A stretch of 64,000 nucleotides of DNA from Hemicordylus capensis (GCF_027244095.1 NC_069661.1:177787001-177851000), one strand, 5' to 3'; positions 22,601 through 37,600 are shown, counted from the first letter of the stretch. Notes: generated by a model from the letters alone, not told the origin. Numbers and translations: made by a program.

Positions 22601-25600
22601 ACACAGATGAAGAAAATGAGAGAGAACATTGCTTGTGTATCTCTTGCTCTAGAACCTGTCTAGTATAACACCGCATGAATGTCTTTGCAGATGCAGAACA
22701 ATGCTAGTGGTTATTTTCCTTCTGTTCGTTGTTCTTTGAATCTAGACTGATGTATCGAGTAGCAGATTTGTTTACTGTAATTTCTTACTCCTTTAGAAAC
22801 CGTTTTGATACATTAAAATTGAAGGTAATATTAGTCACCATTGATTAGTCAGGAAAAAAATCAAGGTACATTTTAAGCTTCATTGAAAGCAATAATGCTT
22901 CTGTGCAGAGTAAACCCATTTAAACACTGTGGATTTTCTTTTAACTGAGGTTTGGTTGCTCCTAACTATATTGCATCAATTTAATGATCCTATATAAAAT
23001 AAAGTCACTTTATTAGGAAGATTCTTTTGGGTGAGAGAGGGAAGGAGAGAAGGATTGTCACATCAAACTTTAACACAAATGCCTTTATCAGGTGTCGCAT
23101 TCTAAATTTTATTGGATTTTACAATAGCTTTTACATTCAAATTGCATTCATTTATCTAATTTCTACACATAAGTGAATATTGACTTCCCGCTTGCCTATT
23201 TGCGCGGTTCACAATAACTATACATATAAACCATTGCTATCATAATTCAAAACATACATACTCCACAATACTACTCGATTTAACCCAACCCAGGCTGCTC
23301 TTATAACTATATTTCAAGCCCTACAGAAAAGTCCATATTAGAAAAATAATGCTTTAAGTAAAGCAAAAATGGTTCCCAGTCTTCTTTAAAACATTCCAAA
23401 TTTTCATCTCTCATAAGTGTTGTAAGCTTTGCCATCTCGGCATATTCCAAATTTTATCAACCAGTCTTCTTTTGAGGGCATTTTAGTGTCTTTCCATTTT
23501 TGCGCATATACTATCCTGGCCGCACCTTTATCAGGTGTAGCATTGTTAATAGGATGCACCTAAATCTAACTTCCACACCTAGGTTACTTGGGTGTCACTC
23601 ACATTGAAAAAAGAGGCCTTCTACTTTTTTCATGTTGCATTTAGTGACATCTATAAATATACACAGTGAAGCATATCTAACTCCACTGTAACATGACCAG
23701 ATTTTTACCAATTTATGGAGATGTACAAAAAGCTTCAAGTAAGAGGGTACAGATCTGACTGGCAATTTTGGGTTGATGGGAGAAAGTGATTGTCACAGTC
23801 AGGAAGCCAAACTTGACTCTTTAACCAAGGGGTTCAGCCCACTGTATAAACAAACACAAGCCAAACTATCAGGTTTGGCTAAGCCTGGGTGGATAAACCT
23901 GAAGAGTAAACATACACAGAAAGTATAACTTTGAAGGCTTTTCGACTTCTTTGCTGAGCTTCCTGTAGGTTTGAATCATCTTATAAAATACTTCTGCCAG
24001 TTATTAGTTGTGAGGAACAGGGGTGTGGCTACAATTGAGCAAGGTGGACAAATGTCCTGGGCCCCTGAGGAGGGGCACCGATTGCTCTTTGCTTTCTCCC
24101 TTGCACCCCTCTGAAGAAGGTGGCAGGGAGGACATAATTGTCGGCTCTGTGGTAGCTAATTGTGTTACCCAGTTCTGCTGCTGCACTAGCTTCTAGTTTT
24201 GTGCTGACTTGTAGCATCATATTGGGCTTCTGTCTGCCCGCTATTGTACGGATGCAACAATTGGGGCTATTCTACACAGCTCTCTATCAGCACAGCATAT
24301 AAGGGAGAAGAGCTGGTTTTGTGATAGCAAGCATGAATTGTCCCCTTTGCTAAGCAGTCTGCCCTGGTTTGCATTTGAGTGGGAGACATGTGTGAGCACT
24401 GCAAGATATGGGGCTGTTTTGAGAAGAATATCTGAGGTTCCAGGTTCCCTCCCTGGCATCTCCAAGAAAGGGCTAGGAGAGACTCCTGCCTGCAACCCTG
24501 GAGAAGCCGCTGCAGTCTGTGTAGACAATACTGAACTAAATGGACCAATGGTCTGACTCAGTATAAGACTGCTTCCTATGTCCATATCAGAAATACAAGC
24601 ATCTTAAAATTTAAGAGATGAGCCATTAGCAGTTGCTTAACTGTTGCATTACCTAAAATGGCCATCATTTTTCATGTGCAAAATCCATGACAAATATTTA
24701 ATGTTGTAAAATTTCTACTTTTTGGAAAATATGTTGTAAATTATGTAAATGTAAACTTTATTGAGGATTGTAGAAGTCCTATAAATAATTCATTGAGACA
24801 AGTTGTAAAGTATACATTCACAATTTTGGTCTGGGAGCAGGAAGGAAGACTTTTCAGAATGAAAGACTAGCTTGAGTAAAGATATTCAAATCCTTGGGGG
24901 GGAAAATAGCAGACTAGATTTTTCTGAATATATCTTGCCATATAGTTTTCTATTGTTATTTGTAATAATGCCTGTTTTCTGTACATATATTCACTTTTAT
25001 ATGATGCTGTTAGTGTTTCCTGAATACCTTCCCCTTATCCCAGGCCCATATCACTAATAGGCATTTCTTCATGCATGCTAGAAATTCAATTTTTTTTCTG
25101 TCTTTGAATCAAAATGCAACTCTTTCAACAATGCATTTTCCCCCCATCCCAGAAGCTAATGAGATTCAGTGCTGGGTAAGACAGCCACCTGATCTAACAA
25201 TAAGGATTATCTGCAGGGATTTGGGTTTGAGACTCGTCAGTGAAAGTTGGTACACTTTCACACACATTGGCTCAAAGCAATGTTTGTGTTACACTACCTA
25301 TATGTCAGATCCTGTATTCTGATCCTTTCAAATACAGGCGGCCCTTATTATCCACGGTCCCGTGGTTGGGCAGTGGAGACTGGACCTCATTATCCACAGT
25401 TTTTAAAATAGGCAAAATTTGCCTATCCATGGTTCCTGGGTGGCCGGAAATGACTTCTGATGTCATATCTAGCGACTATCTTGCAGGATGGAGCCATTTT
25501 GTGGGTCTGAAAATTGGAGGAATTGGGGAATGCTGGCGAGCATTGTATGATACTTCATTTCACCTGTCTCTCCACTTTTTCAGCCCTTTTTACTCTTGAC

Positions 25601-28600
25601 AAACCTAACCCAATTCCCATTGCCTCAAGATCTCATTATCCACAGTTGTAGTCCAGAACAGAACCCCCACAGATAATGGGGGCCACCTGTGCAGCTATTT
25701 CATTTTGGTTTGCTTTGGTTACAAAAAAACGTGCTTTGCTTTCCAACCCCCCTGGTTTCATCTGCAGTTGACACTTGTTTTTCTCTATACACTAGCTCAG
25801 GGATTCTCAGCGTTGGGTCCTCCGATGTTATTGGATTTCAACTCCCATAATCCCCAGCCAAAGGCCACTGGGCCTGGGGATTATGGGAGTTGAAGTCCAA
25901 TAACATCTGGAGACCCAGTGCTGAGAATCCCTGCACTAGCTGATGCTCTGATAACCCTATTGCTTCTTGGTATGCATGACTAAAAGTGGCCTGTCTGTTT
26001 TTCCTGGAATGTTTTATTTAATATCTCATATTAATTGTTCACTTGTACATGCCAGAACAGCATGATCTCACAGAAGCAAACCAGAACAAAGAAACGAGGG
26101 ATGTGCATGAATGTTTGTTCATGCCCTGGTTCAAAGCCGTACTGGATTGGTGGGTCGAGTGCAGGGCACCTTTAAAAGTAAGGACAGCTGTTCCTCACCT
26201 GTTCCACTGCTGCGCCCTCCCCCCCATCAGCCTGTGCATTGTGGTGGCAGCATGCATATGACTTCTGTACATTTGCGGAAGTGCGGGCTGATGGGCACAA
26301 CACCGTAGCAGGAAGTTGCGTAGAGTGGCAATGGAGCTGGTAAGGAGTTGCTGGCCTTACTTCTAAAGGTGCCACTCACTGCCCCTGCAGTGAACTCAAC
26401 CCATCGAACTAGTTCGGTGTTGAACCATTGTACAACCCGACGTTTGTGAATATCCGAGGTTCGTGCACATCTCTAAAAGGAAAGTAAAACATTTTGCTCA
26501 CGAGCATGACTATGTCCATTTTGCAAGATTTCTATCCTGCCACACTTCAGTTCTGCAGGATCACAGTGAGGAAATGAGTTGTTTTGTTCTGTAGGTGGTA
26601 CACTGCACTAGCAGATATCCTCTAGCTTTTGCAATGCTATATTGACCATATTCCTGGTGGTAGTTCTGGTGTACAGCAATTGATCATTTGAGGCTCATTT
26701 TATTTCACACTAGGTGGCGCTGTAAATACTTATCAATTGCTTGCTTTTTTCACAGCTTCTAAGTCCTCTTATTTTTTTCTCAACATCTGAAGTTTTCTAG
26801 TTATCTGAAAACCTCCCTGAAAAGATGATGTTGCCTAATATCTTAATTTGTTTTTAAATATATAAAAGTAGTATTTGTTAGCACTTAAAATTTTATGGGT
26901 GGATCCAAAGAAGTCTGAGAAGAAGCCATTTTACATGATGGCACACTGTTCCATGAACTGTTGCTCAAGCATTTTGTCCAACAGCCCTTATTTGTCCAAA
27001 GCCCTAATTGTTGAGTGCCAAGCAATTCCCCCTTGCAAAGCAAGATTCGTAGCAGAGAATTGCTTGCACTGCAGACACTAGGGTTTGCTGTGTTACTTAG
27101 AACTGCTTGCATCCCAGTGATTGGGGCTTGCTTTGCTTATACTGTAAGGCATTTAAACTACAAATATATGAAATCAGAAAAATAGCACTTTGTCTTGTAC
27201 AGATTCAGGCGTATACTTGGATTTCAGTTCATTTGTCTTGTGCCACACTCTTCCAGAAGTAGAAACTGCACTTCTGTGAAGGGAAGTGGCTTTCCATTAA
27301 CAGATGGATTTATTTGGAGTCAAGCCTATACTTTTACAAGAAACCAAAATTGTTCTGTGGCTTTTTTAAAAAGACAGAAAAGAACTCTCTTTAAAGTCCC
27401 TACATAAATGTTCTTTTATCTCTCTGAGCAGTATAATGAGACCAATTAAGTAGTGTTTATCTTGATCATGCCATGTTGTTTCAGATTTATTCCTTTTCCC
27501 CCTCAGGTGCTATATTGGCATTTATGTTGGGACTATTCCATTTACCCCTGGATGAGTGTGAAGACCTTTATCTTAAATTAGGAACTGATGTATTTAAGCA
27601 AAATGTTATTGTTGGGACAGTTAAAATGGGCTGGAGCCATGCATTTTATGACAGTGAAATCTGGGAGAAGATGCTTAAGTAAGTAAACTTATTTAAATAT
27701 TTGTTAATTTCCAAAAATGGGCTGCTTTCAATATGCTGCCCAGTATAAATAAATTATGAACTTACCTTCTGCCATTGTGTGCCTTCTACTCTCACACTGC
27801 AATAGCTATGCTACAGCATCAAATGGCATTATATTAGCCATTACACTGACAGCAGTGGAAAGCAGACATAGGGGCTTGTATTTTGAGAATCAAGAGTATG
27901 GGAACAGTAACTATAATTCTTGAAAGAACTATTTGCATTCAATATGCCAACTTCTTGAACACCTCTTAGCGTTATGGATGCATGGTATTTTCCCCCAAAG
28001 CAAATTGGGAGGCTTCTTGATCATATGCCCAGCTCCTGTCCTTCATGGAGGGCAAGTCTCTCAATGGTACTAATCTTGATGGCTATAACCTACCTCCAGG
28101 TTCATTGAAATGAGTGCTTAAAAATAACATCATACAAGTGAAAACTTGTATCTTCTTAACTCTCAGTTTGAGTCAATAATTGACTCAGTTTTACACAGTA
28201 TTAAAACTTAAGAGGTCATGTGTGAACGATCCTGGCTCTGGATCGAACTTCGTAATGTCAGGAAATAGATGTGCAGTTGCTCATCAAGCTACAGATCCAG
28301 GGTTCAATTCCTATAAATATCCTGTAAGAACAAGAACAGACAATGTTCAAAAACTGTATTTGTTTGTCTAGAGAAAGAATGGGATCAGATGTTATGATTG
28401 AAACAGCAAGAAATCCCAGATGTCCTAAGGTAAGTGTAGTCTTTTTCATTTTTAATATGCTGCAAGCAGGTTAGATTATGAGCATAAATCTTGTAGAGTT
28501 TGCAGGACATAAGTTTATATAATTGATTGGCGCATTTACCCCCATTCCCCACAATAATGGTCACTAAGTTCAGTAATTTTATCAAGAGACCATTGTCTGG

Positions 28601-31600
28601 CTCCTAAATCTTTGGGCTGGCTCCTAGATTGAAAGAAGATCTGTCAATGCCTGAAACAGAGTACCCAGAGTGAGATCCTAGCATGCGCTGATTTGAAATA
28701 AAACTTAAAATGAAGATGTGAGTAGGAATCTAATAACCTTCACATAATGAATAATTATTCACAGAATGAAGTAATGTATGTTAACTATCTATAACTACAT
28801 AGAAACTACATAGATAACTTTTAAAACGTTTTAAAAGTTAAGATCATCCCAAACTAATTTATCCAGTTATAAAAAAACTATGGCCAGAAAAGTATTTTGA
28901 TAACTTCTGACTCATGTCAATGATCATTCCAAACTGTAGTAGACATTATAAAAAACACTATTATAAGTAGCGTCTTATTTCACTACTAAGAACTTTTCAG
29001 TATTGCTGTTACCATATCCATGTAGTACAAATTTACAACACAGTTCCATTTTGCATATGAACGCTGAAGAGAATTCTTTATTTAACTAGCTGGCCTGGGC
29101 GCAGAGCATCTGCGCCTCTAGTTCTCCCTCGTTCTTCGCACCCCATTCGCAGCTTTCCTCCCTCCATTGTTTTTTCTCTCTGGCCGGCCGCCTGACCAGC
29201 TGATTTTTCTAGCCACCTTCTCTGCCTGCCCATTTGCTGGCCTGTCCATTGGCTTTATGTTGCCTACCACCGGCACCTTCCTCTACCCCTCCTCTTGCTT
29301 GTGAACTCTTGCAAGAGCTGCCACACATGGGATTAGCCACGGGTACATCTTAGAGAATAATAGATAGGCAGGCAGGCAGCTGATAAACAATACAGCAGTG
29401 ATAAAGGTTTTAATGTGTGAGTAATGATTTTGCAAACAAGGACAACTTTGTAAAATAGGATACAAATAAATGTACTCCCACTGCCTTGCTAAGAGTAACA
29501 ATTTCAGACAATATTAGTCATGTTGTATGCATCACTGTTTAATAGCCTTGAAAATGTCTAGTGTCTATCGGTACATTCACTGTTTACTGTAATCCCTGAA
29601 GCATTCTTATTGTTTGTTTCTGAACATTACCAATGTGAATGTGCTTAGTTTGCTTAGGAAATTCATGTTGCAGTGGGAGTTTAAAAGATGTCCTTTTGGG
29701 GGCAGGGGCAGAAACAATAAGCATACTTTAAGGATTGCATTTATTGATGAATGTACTTCTAAGTGTGTCGTGTGGAAATAGATTCTGCTTATTTTTCAGC
29801 TATAGTGCAGCTTAATTATCATTGTATTCAGTTCTTTCAAATCTTTGAGTTTGCTTGTGAACTTGGGCAGCAGGGTAGTGGGGGGGAATCTCCCACTTCT
29901 ATGTAAAGTATGGCTGCAGAGAATGTAAGAATTCACACACGACCTGGTGAATAGTTTTGCCACTCTGACATTTGCTTTATAAAAGAAGAAATTCAAAGAA
30001 CTTCTGTCTGTGGAACAGTTAGAAGACAGTTTTCCATGTTACAGCTTTTGACAACCTGTAGTCTTTTTTTAATGCTTCAAAGACAAACGTCAAATGACCT
30101 GTTTAATGCATAAAATATATTTTAATATATTTTACACAATAAAGAGATTTGAAGTTTGTCTTTAAAAAAAGGAACAAAATATGATTTCCCCATATAAAGT
30201 ACGTAGTTTGAGAATGCACTTTCTGAGTAAAGCCCCTGTTTTCTATGACATGTTGCTTATTACTAATGTTAATGAAACTGCTCTTGGGGTACCACCTCTG
30301 ACTAACTTTTGGGCTTGTGTGGGGAACCAGCGAATCTTAAAGTGAACAGCTCATTTCAGTATAAATTTGGGCAAAGCTTTGGTCATGGAAATCACTGACA
30401 GGAGTTGAAGTCAAATACAATCAGGTTTATTTAGGGTTTAGGGGTACAGTTGATTGGCAAGCAACACAATATTAACTAACAAAGCTAACCAGGCTAATAA
30501 TATTAATAGTACTAAATTGAAACTCATAAAGAGGTGTTTTGGCTTGAGATGCGGATTAAATCCACTCAAGGCTGACCAGCAAAACTGTCTTAGAGAACAG
30601 CTTTAGACTTTAAAGAAAACAGGAATAAATTTTAAGAATAAAAATAGGATTTTAGAGCAGGGATTAGTCTGCCAAATTTCTTTCCATTGGTGTGTTCGAA
30701 CACTTTGTTGCTCAGAAGGACAAACTGAGAAGCGGGATGTAAGTGCGGGAACCTGTGTGCCGCTCGCAGGTCAGGAACCAAATAAAAGTCCAAAGGGGGT
30801 CTGATCTCAGGGGACCAGTCTTTCAATGCAGCCAAGCATGCCACACAGATTGGCAACATGCTTAGCTGAAAGCAGGGCTGATCTGGAAGTAAAAAGCAGG
30901 ACGAGTACGAGAGTCAAGGCACAGCGACATGGTATAGCTGACACCCAGGCGCACAGAGACTCACTGCTTGGTGGTCTCAAGGACAGAAATAGACAACATC
31001 TTGCCTGCGGACCAAATGTTGACCACACTTTTCTGCTGAAAAGGGTGACATCTGCGATAGACAAAAGAATACATTTTGTCCTGTTCAAACTTATGTGGGT
31101 GTGCTCTAACAGCATAATAAAGTGAATAGATTTGAGAAACCTGTGCAGGATGGAATGAATGGGTGTATTAGTGCTTATCTAATGGTTAGGAAGGACCTTG
31201 ATGGGTGCTTGGAATGTGTCAACAAGCACATCTCCTGAGCCTTGAGCCAACCATTAACACTTTTTGTTAGAATGATGAGCCTGTTACCTCTTAGCTGGTC
31301 TTCCTGTGATAAACTGGAAGGCAACTCTGATGTATCAACAGAGTGGAGTAGTTGGCTATTCCTGTTTCAGGAATAACTCTTAATTTGTGTCTGCATTAGC
31401 ATTCTCACCTGATCTTAAACAGAAAGGAGAGCATAAGGGCTAGCCCCTCCCCCCTTTCAGTCGCATGTTAGACTTGACCTGGGGTTACCTTTCCCATGCT
31501 ACCAGCTAAGTGACTTACCCTTGGGAGTCAGCTTATGTCAGCTAATGGTGAACCCACAGTCCCGTTAGTTCAGAGAGTCCAAAATGGAAACTACAATCTT

Positions 31601-34600
31601 GTAACTCCAAATCAGTTGTGTAACTCCAAATCAGGTGCTGCAGGGAACTTCCAAAAGGACCATCTTCATAACACTAACCATCTTTATTCTACTCTTCTTG
31701 TATGAATTATAAAAGAAATTTTCCACTCTGTGTAGTACTCCCCAAAAAGGAATGGCTTTGTCATTATTTTGTTATTGCATCACAATGATCTCTTCTTCCT
31801 TCTGCAGCTCACTCTGCCTCCTGAACGTAGGTCCCTGAGCATCATATTCTTGAGAGGCACAGTAGGCTGCAGAGGGAAGTCAAAATCCCCCTCAACATTT
31901 TTCAGTGTGCACAATGAATGTTTGGATGTTGGCCAATATCAAGAAAATCTAATGAAAATTCTGAACCTTGTGTTATGAGTGATTTGCATATGTTGGTCTG
32001 AGGAATGTAAACTCTCAAATTCTCCGGCTGGTTCAGTAAGACTTAATTCACATTGATAATCTTAAAATATTTATAGGTATATTAAATGAGGCGTTAGTTG
32101 TTGAAAATGGACCTCTGGTCCTATGGTTAATCTCATCTTGCAAAGAAAACAGCCTCATTGAACTAGGCATCTATTATGCAGTAGCGAAAATATCTGATGT
32201 TGATTGTTGAGAGAGAAAAATGAATTGTATAAGTTCTAATTTGTTGGTCAGTCATGACTTTTCATATGAAAAATACTTCTAAAGAAGATAAATTGTTCCA
32301 TTTCTAACCACTGATGTTGTGGGAAATAGTGGATAATTTTTATTTATTTGTTGACTTCCTGTTTTGTTAGGTGGCTGCAATAAGCACCATTGTAAGCAGA
32401 GGAACACCACTGAAAGCCTTTGTGTTTAGAAATTACAATCACTTCCCCGGAGTAAAGTCTCACTATCTTGGAGGTTGCCAGTATAAATTGTGGCAAGCTA
32501 TTAGAGCATCATCTGCTGCACCAGGCTACTTCCAGGAATACGCACTGGGCAGTGATCTTCATCAGGTTAGTTGTAATATTGTCCTTAAAATAATTGGATA
32601 TTTTGTCAGACAATGACCTGTAGATAAACTGGACTGATTGCAGGAATGAGGTTTTATATATTGAGTGATAATGCTAAATAATGAGCAAAAAAGAGGCTCT
32701 GTTCCGAGTGTCGCTGCCAAATGAGATGAGGTGGGTGGCTACAAGGGAGAGGGCCTTTACGGTGGTTGCACCCCATTTATGGAACATGGGAGATTTGCCT
32801 GGCACCATCACTTTGTTCTTTTAGACACCAGGTAAAGACCTTTCTTTTTACTCAGGCTTTTAAAGTCAATTTTGAAAATCAAATTTAAAGGTGTTTTTTA
32901 AAATGTATGTATTTGGGGGGGGGGGGTGAGAGAGAGATCTGATGCATTTTATGCGTTTTTATTGGATGCTTTAATGTTGTGGTGTTAGCTGCCCAGAGAA
33001 CAACTTGTTGTGGGGGAGATAACAAAGTTTTCTCATTAATATTTATTTGTTTGTTTTCCAATTTTAATAAAAATTAAACGTGTTCTAAAACTGCACACAC
33101 ACCCCGGTCATGGTAAATTAGAGGGCTATGATTGGCCATGCTTCCCTGCCCTGAATATATGGTATGAAAATTACTTTCATTGTATGACAGATACAACTGT
33201 CTAGAGATAAAATAACGTTTTTCCCCACATGCAGAAGCATTAATTGTATTCTGAACATATTACATAAAATAAGCGTAATCCTCTTTAAACGTTTTAATAT
33301 TTGCAGTATCTGTGAGATTCATGAAAAATTCCTTATTCAGTGTGTTAGTATTTGACACTCTTTGAACTTAATTTTTTCAGATATTAGTTATAGTATGTCT
33401 TGCACCTTCAGAACTTTCATTAACTTATCAAAAGTTAATAGAGAGCCAGGATTAAGTCCTGACTGTGTGACATCTTCAAGTTTTAGCTTCAGGTGTGCCA
33501 TTTTTATTGACACCACAGCAAAGGGGGAAAGGATTAAAGACACATACATATGCACACCAGTGTGCCACAGTTCTGATTCCAATTGTGTCCTCCTGTTTGC
33601 AGCTGCTGTTAAATCTAAAAACACTAAGAGATATGGACAACCAATGACTTATTTTATGGCATGTGTAGTTTTGCCCATAGTGTCTTTAGACAGTGATGCC
33701 TGGAATCCCTTTGTTCATTAAGAAGAAAACAGCAGGGGAAACTCATGATTTCATGACTGTGGTTCTGTGTTGCACTCAAAGGTCAAAGAAGGTTTTCAAG
33801 CATGAGTTGTAATTCTTGAAACTTCTGGATTTCAAGTCTGACATTTCAGCTTTCATAAAGTTGCCCATTTACTTGAGTGCAGTGTATCTATACTGTCATA
33901 TTTTATCTGACTATGAGAAAATATTAAGGTGTGTTTGAGTCTACAGCTACAACTTTTATTTATCTTACCTTGCTGTCATTACTTATCTTGTTATGACTAT
34001 TAATGTTCATAACAGGAGATATTCAGCTATATGATGTATGTGTGTCGATTTGAGATGTTGATACAGTACATTTCTTAGTAGCTTTTTAGCTAAATAAGCT
34101 GTCAAAGTGATTTTCAAAAGTCACAATATACATTTGTACATTATATAATACAAATTATACATTATTCTTCTGGTTATTTTAACATGTGTTAATGTTACTA
34201 CCCTTTGGTAGCCTCAGTTTATTGTTTATAAAACAGGAAGGAAACATCTTAGCTTTTCTGGAAGGTAGTAGAACTCAGGAGGCTGCCTGCGTTCTCTCTT
34301 ACTCCCTTGAGTAGAAAAATAGTTGGGTCTTAAACCAGTCAAGGAGGTTGTGCCTTCGTGGCTCCTCTGGAAATAACTTTAAGTTCTCTTTTATCAGTTC
34401 CTGACCTTGGCTTTTTGTGCTGCCACCACAACATTTTAAAGTATGCCAGAGAGAACAGCTAGATACTTTCAGGTTTGTTGAATCTCTCTTTTGTATTTCT
34501 GTTTCAACAAGGTCTTCAGTAGAGCTTCAAAGAGCCTTCTGGTTCTGTGAATTGTTTAACCTAGTAATAAAGGTGTTATGCTACTATGATCTCTAGCATA

Positions 34601-37600
34601 ATTCTGCCTTTTTCGAGATATGTTGACAAACTTTAACAGCAGGGCGTCTGCATTGGGGATTGTATGCTGATGCTAATTAAGATTTCCACCGGATCCAAGA
34701 GTCCTTTGATACATGGCATTAAAAATTCATTGTCTTTGGTTTTTCCTCTTGCCTAATGAACCAGTTTATTAAGTATACTAGGTCTTTGATGTGTGACAGT
34801 ATTCAGAGAGGAGACTTAAGGCTGTTTCAAATGTTGATCATGTCTACAAGTAAAACACTTTCATGTAAGGAAAATACATGAAAATCGCATGATGTTCTAT
34901 ATCTCCTTTCATTATTTTGCATACTAGTAGAAGAAATATATGAAGCAATGATAGGTTTTTAGAAAAGTTATAAGGCAATACAAATTTTAGGTACCCACGT
35001 TGATCCATAAGAAATTTCAAAGCTGTATTGCAGTTACAACATTATTAGGACGAGGGGTGTACATGAACCAGTCTGCAGCAAACCAGGCCAGTTTGACAGT
35101 TCGATCACAATCCAAATCGGCCTCCAAGTAAGAGGGCACCTTTAAAAGTAGGTGCTTACTGATCAGGTGGCGGCGCAGTTCTGGCCTCCGCAGATGCACA
35201 GAGGCCATTTGTGTGACCACACAAATGTGTATGGTCATGTAAATGGCCTCCATGCATCTGACAAGGCCAGAATTCCATTGCCAGAGGATCAGTAAGCAAC
35301 TACTTTTAAAGGTGTCCTCTTGCTGCTACCCCCTTCAGCCACCCTTAAAGGCAGGTTTCCCTTTTACAAGCATAGCCCCCCGTACTGTTGAACCGTTTTG
35401 AGCTGATTCGATCAAACAGACAGGCTGGTCGGTTTAACTGAACTGGTTTGTGGAAAGGCAGTTCAGATCAAATTTGGTCCTAATTGAAAGTGAACCACAA
35501 AAATTGGTTCATGCACACCTGTAATTTGGACCAACCAAAATGACAAAATAATGGGCATCTAGCATTCACCAGGCCTAGCTCTCTGTTCCTTTTTGTTCTT
35601 TAACTATTCAAACTGTTTAAGGGTTTTTAAGAACTCAAAAGCTAACTCACCATAATATTGTCTCATTTTTATTGGTGCTAGGAATGGAACTCGAGCTTGG
35701 AACAGAATGCAGATGCCCACAATGTTCTGACATAACAAGCTCAGAACATTTTGAGTGTTGCGAGCACCATTATGGAGATGGGTTTTTCCATTGCTATCTG
35801 GTTTTGTCATTGGCTTCCAGCTGGCTTGCAATCTCCTTGCTTCTTGGATGGCTTGCTATCATACAGATCAACTTGATTTGTATGATAACAAACCAACTAA
35901 GAAACAAGGAGACTGCAAGCAAGGAGATCGCAAGTCAAATAGAAGCCAGTGCCAGAACCAGTCAGAAGGGGAAAACACGTCTCCTAAATGGCGCTCAGAA
36001 CGTTTGAAATGTTCTGACTAGGAATGAGGCTGTTCCGTTATGAGCTCAAAACAGGCCCTTCATTTGAAGGGTGCTCTGTTTCTAGTTTGAAACACTCAAA
36101 ATGGCCAGTTTTGGGTTGGAACATTTCAAGCTCGAAACATTCTGCACATCCCTATAATTTGTTACATGTTTTCTAGCTTTAAGCAGCATGTCTAACCCAC
36201 AATAACCCTCTCTGGTGCAAGCAGGAATCTTTTTCAGCCCTATCTTGGAAATGCCAGGGAGGGAACTTGGAACTTTGTGCATGCAAGCATACAGGTACTA
36301 TTCCCAGAGCAGCCCACTCCCCTAAGTGGTCTTCCATTCAAATGCAAACCAGGGCAGACCCTGCTTAACAAAGGAGGCAATTCATGCTTGCTATCACATG
36401 ACCAGGTCTCTATGTTATCTCAAAGATTTCAGGTCTGTGTTGCAAGCACCTTGTCAAGCACAGAAGAAGCATTAGAGTGCTGGACTAGGACCGGGGAGAC
36501 CCGAGTTCAAATCCCCATTCAGCCATGATACTTGCTGGGTGACTCTGGGCCAGTCACTTCTCTCTCAGCGTAACCTACTTCACAGGGTTGTTGTGAGGAG
36601 AAATATGTAGTACACCGCACTGGGTACCTTGGAGGAAGAGCGGGATATAAAATGTAAATAATAATAAAATAATTAATGCCAAACTCTCCAGGTTAGACGT
36701 TTCTTTGGTTCTTCTTTTCTTAATCTCTGAAATAAGCAATGGTCTGATTTCAAGAACAGCTTGAGTGGCTTTCTCTTAAACAAGCAGGGTAGTGGAACCG
36801 TACTGCCCTGCTCCAGTTTTCGTTCAAAAACACTTTTTCCCTGAACCTGTACTTAAACATTTGACTGACACAATAGGAATTGGGCACTTTGTGGTACAAT
36901 AAAAGACTGAGGATGAGCCAGCAGCTTTCTCTTCTCTTTTTCACATTTGTTGTTTGTTATGTTCAATACAAAGAAATCCAGGGAACTGGTGTCATGTAGC
37001 ATAAAGTGAAGCTAGTGTGCTATTAGTAGAAATTAATCTGTAATCCTGTGCCAGGATACTATCCAAGCTGGTGATTATCTCTCTGATATCTACAACTCTG
37101 ACAAGCAGGAATGGAAGTCTCTGTGCTTAAATCATTTTTATTTCATAATAGCAGTAGCTTTCTAATATTAGGAAGGGCCTGAGTATGATTTTTATTTTCC
37201 TCATGGGAGAACTTCTTTTAGAAAAAACACTAAGAGTATTTTAATTACACCACTAAATGAATTGCATTGTCACTTACCTTGGATCTTAAACTTCAAATAT
37301 TTAATTTCAAATGGGGGAAAAATATAGTTAGGCAGAAGACTTCCAGTGGAAACCTGAAGAGTGGCTTATGTGTATGGGGAAAGTAATATTAAAGGGATGA
37401 ACACTTAAATTTGGTCCGGTTCAGATTTTACATAGTGAATAAGGTTGCCATTGACACCACCCTGTGCTTCCTAGTAAACACCAGGATATGTGAAGAAGAA
37501 ATGCATGTGTATAAATACCCTGGGGCATGTGGTGAAAACACATTGGGTAGTTTGCTCCCAGGCATATGTCTGCTGGGTATTTATAGATATGGACCTCCCT

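Larger units (their letters stand above)
17765..23925 (+). repeat. Right arm of the inverted duplication (native PNPLA8 introns)
   Basis: This arm contains working exons 3, 4 and 5, so it is the source copy. It is longer than the left arm because it keeps the exon 4 block. It has also gained two hAT MITEs (21485-21680, 22438-22631), an L1 end (about 23,098-23,536) and a local 134 bp foldback (20161-20294). Confidence 0.9.
24593..27506 (+). other. Rest of PNPLA8 intron 5
   Basis: It holds the Tigger-like element, the foldback hAT and the GGGATGTGCAC MITE, otherwise AT-rich sequence with no exon-like segment between exon 5 and exon 6. Confidence 0.6.

Noticed and set aside
37500-37595. Inverted words TATAAATACCC / GGGTATTTATA
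   Set aside because: Stem of only 11 bases with a long, unpaired interior; not distinguishable from chance.
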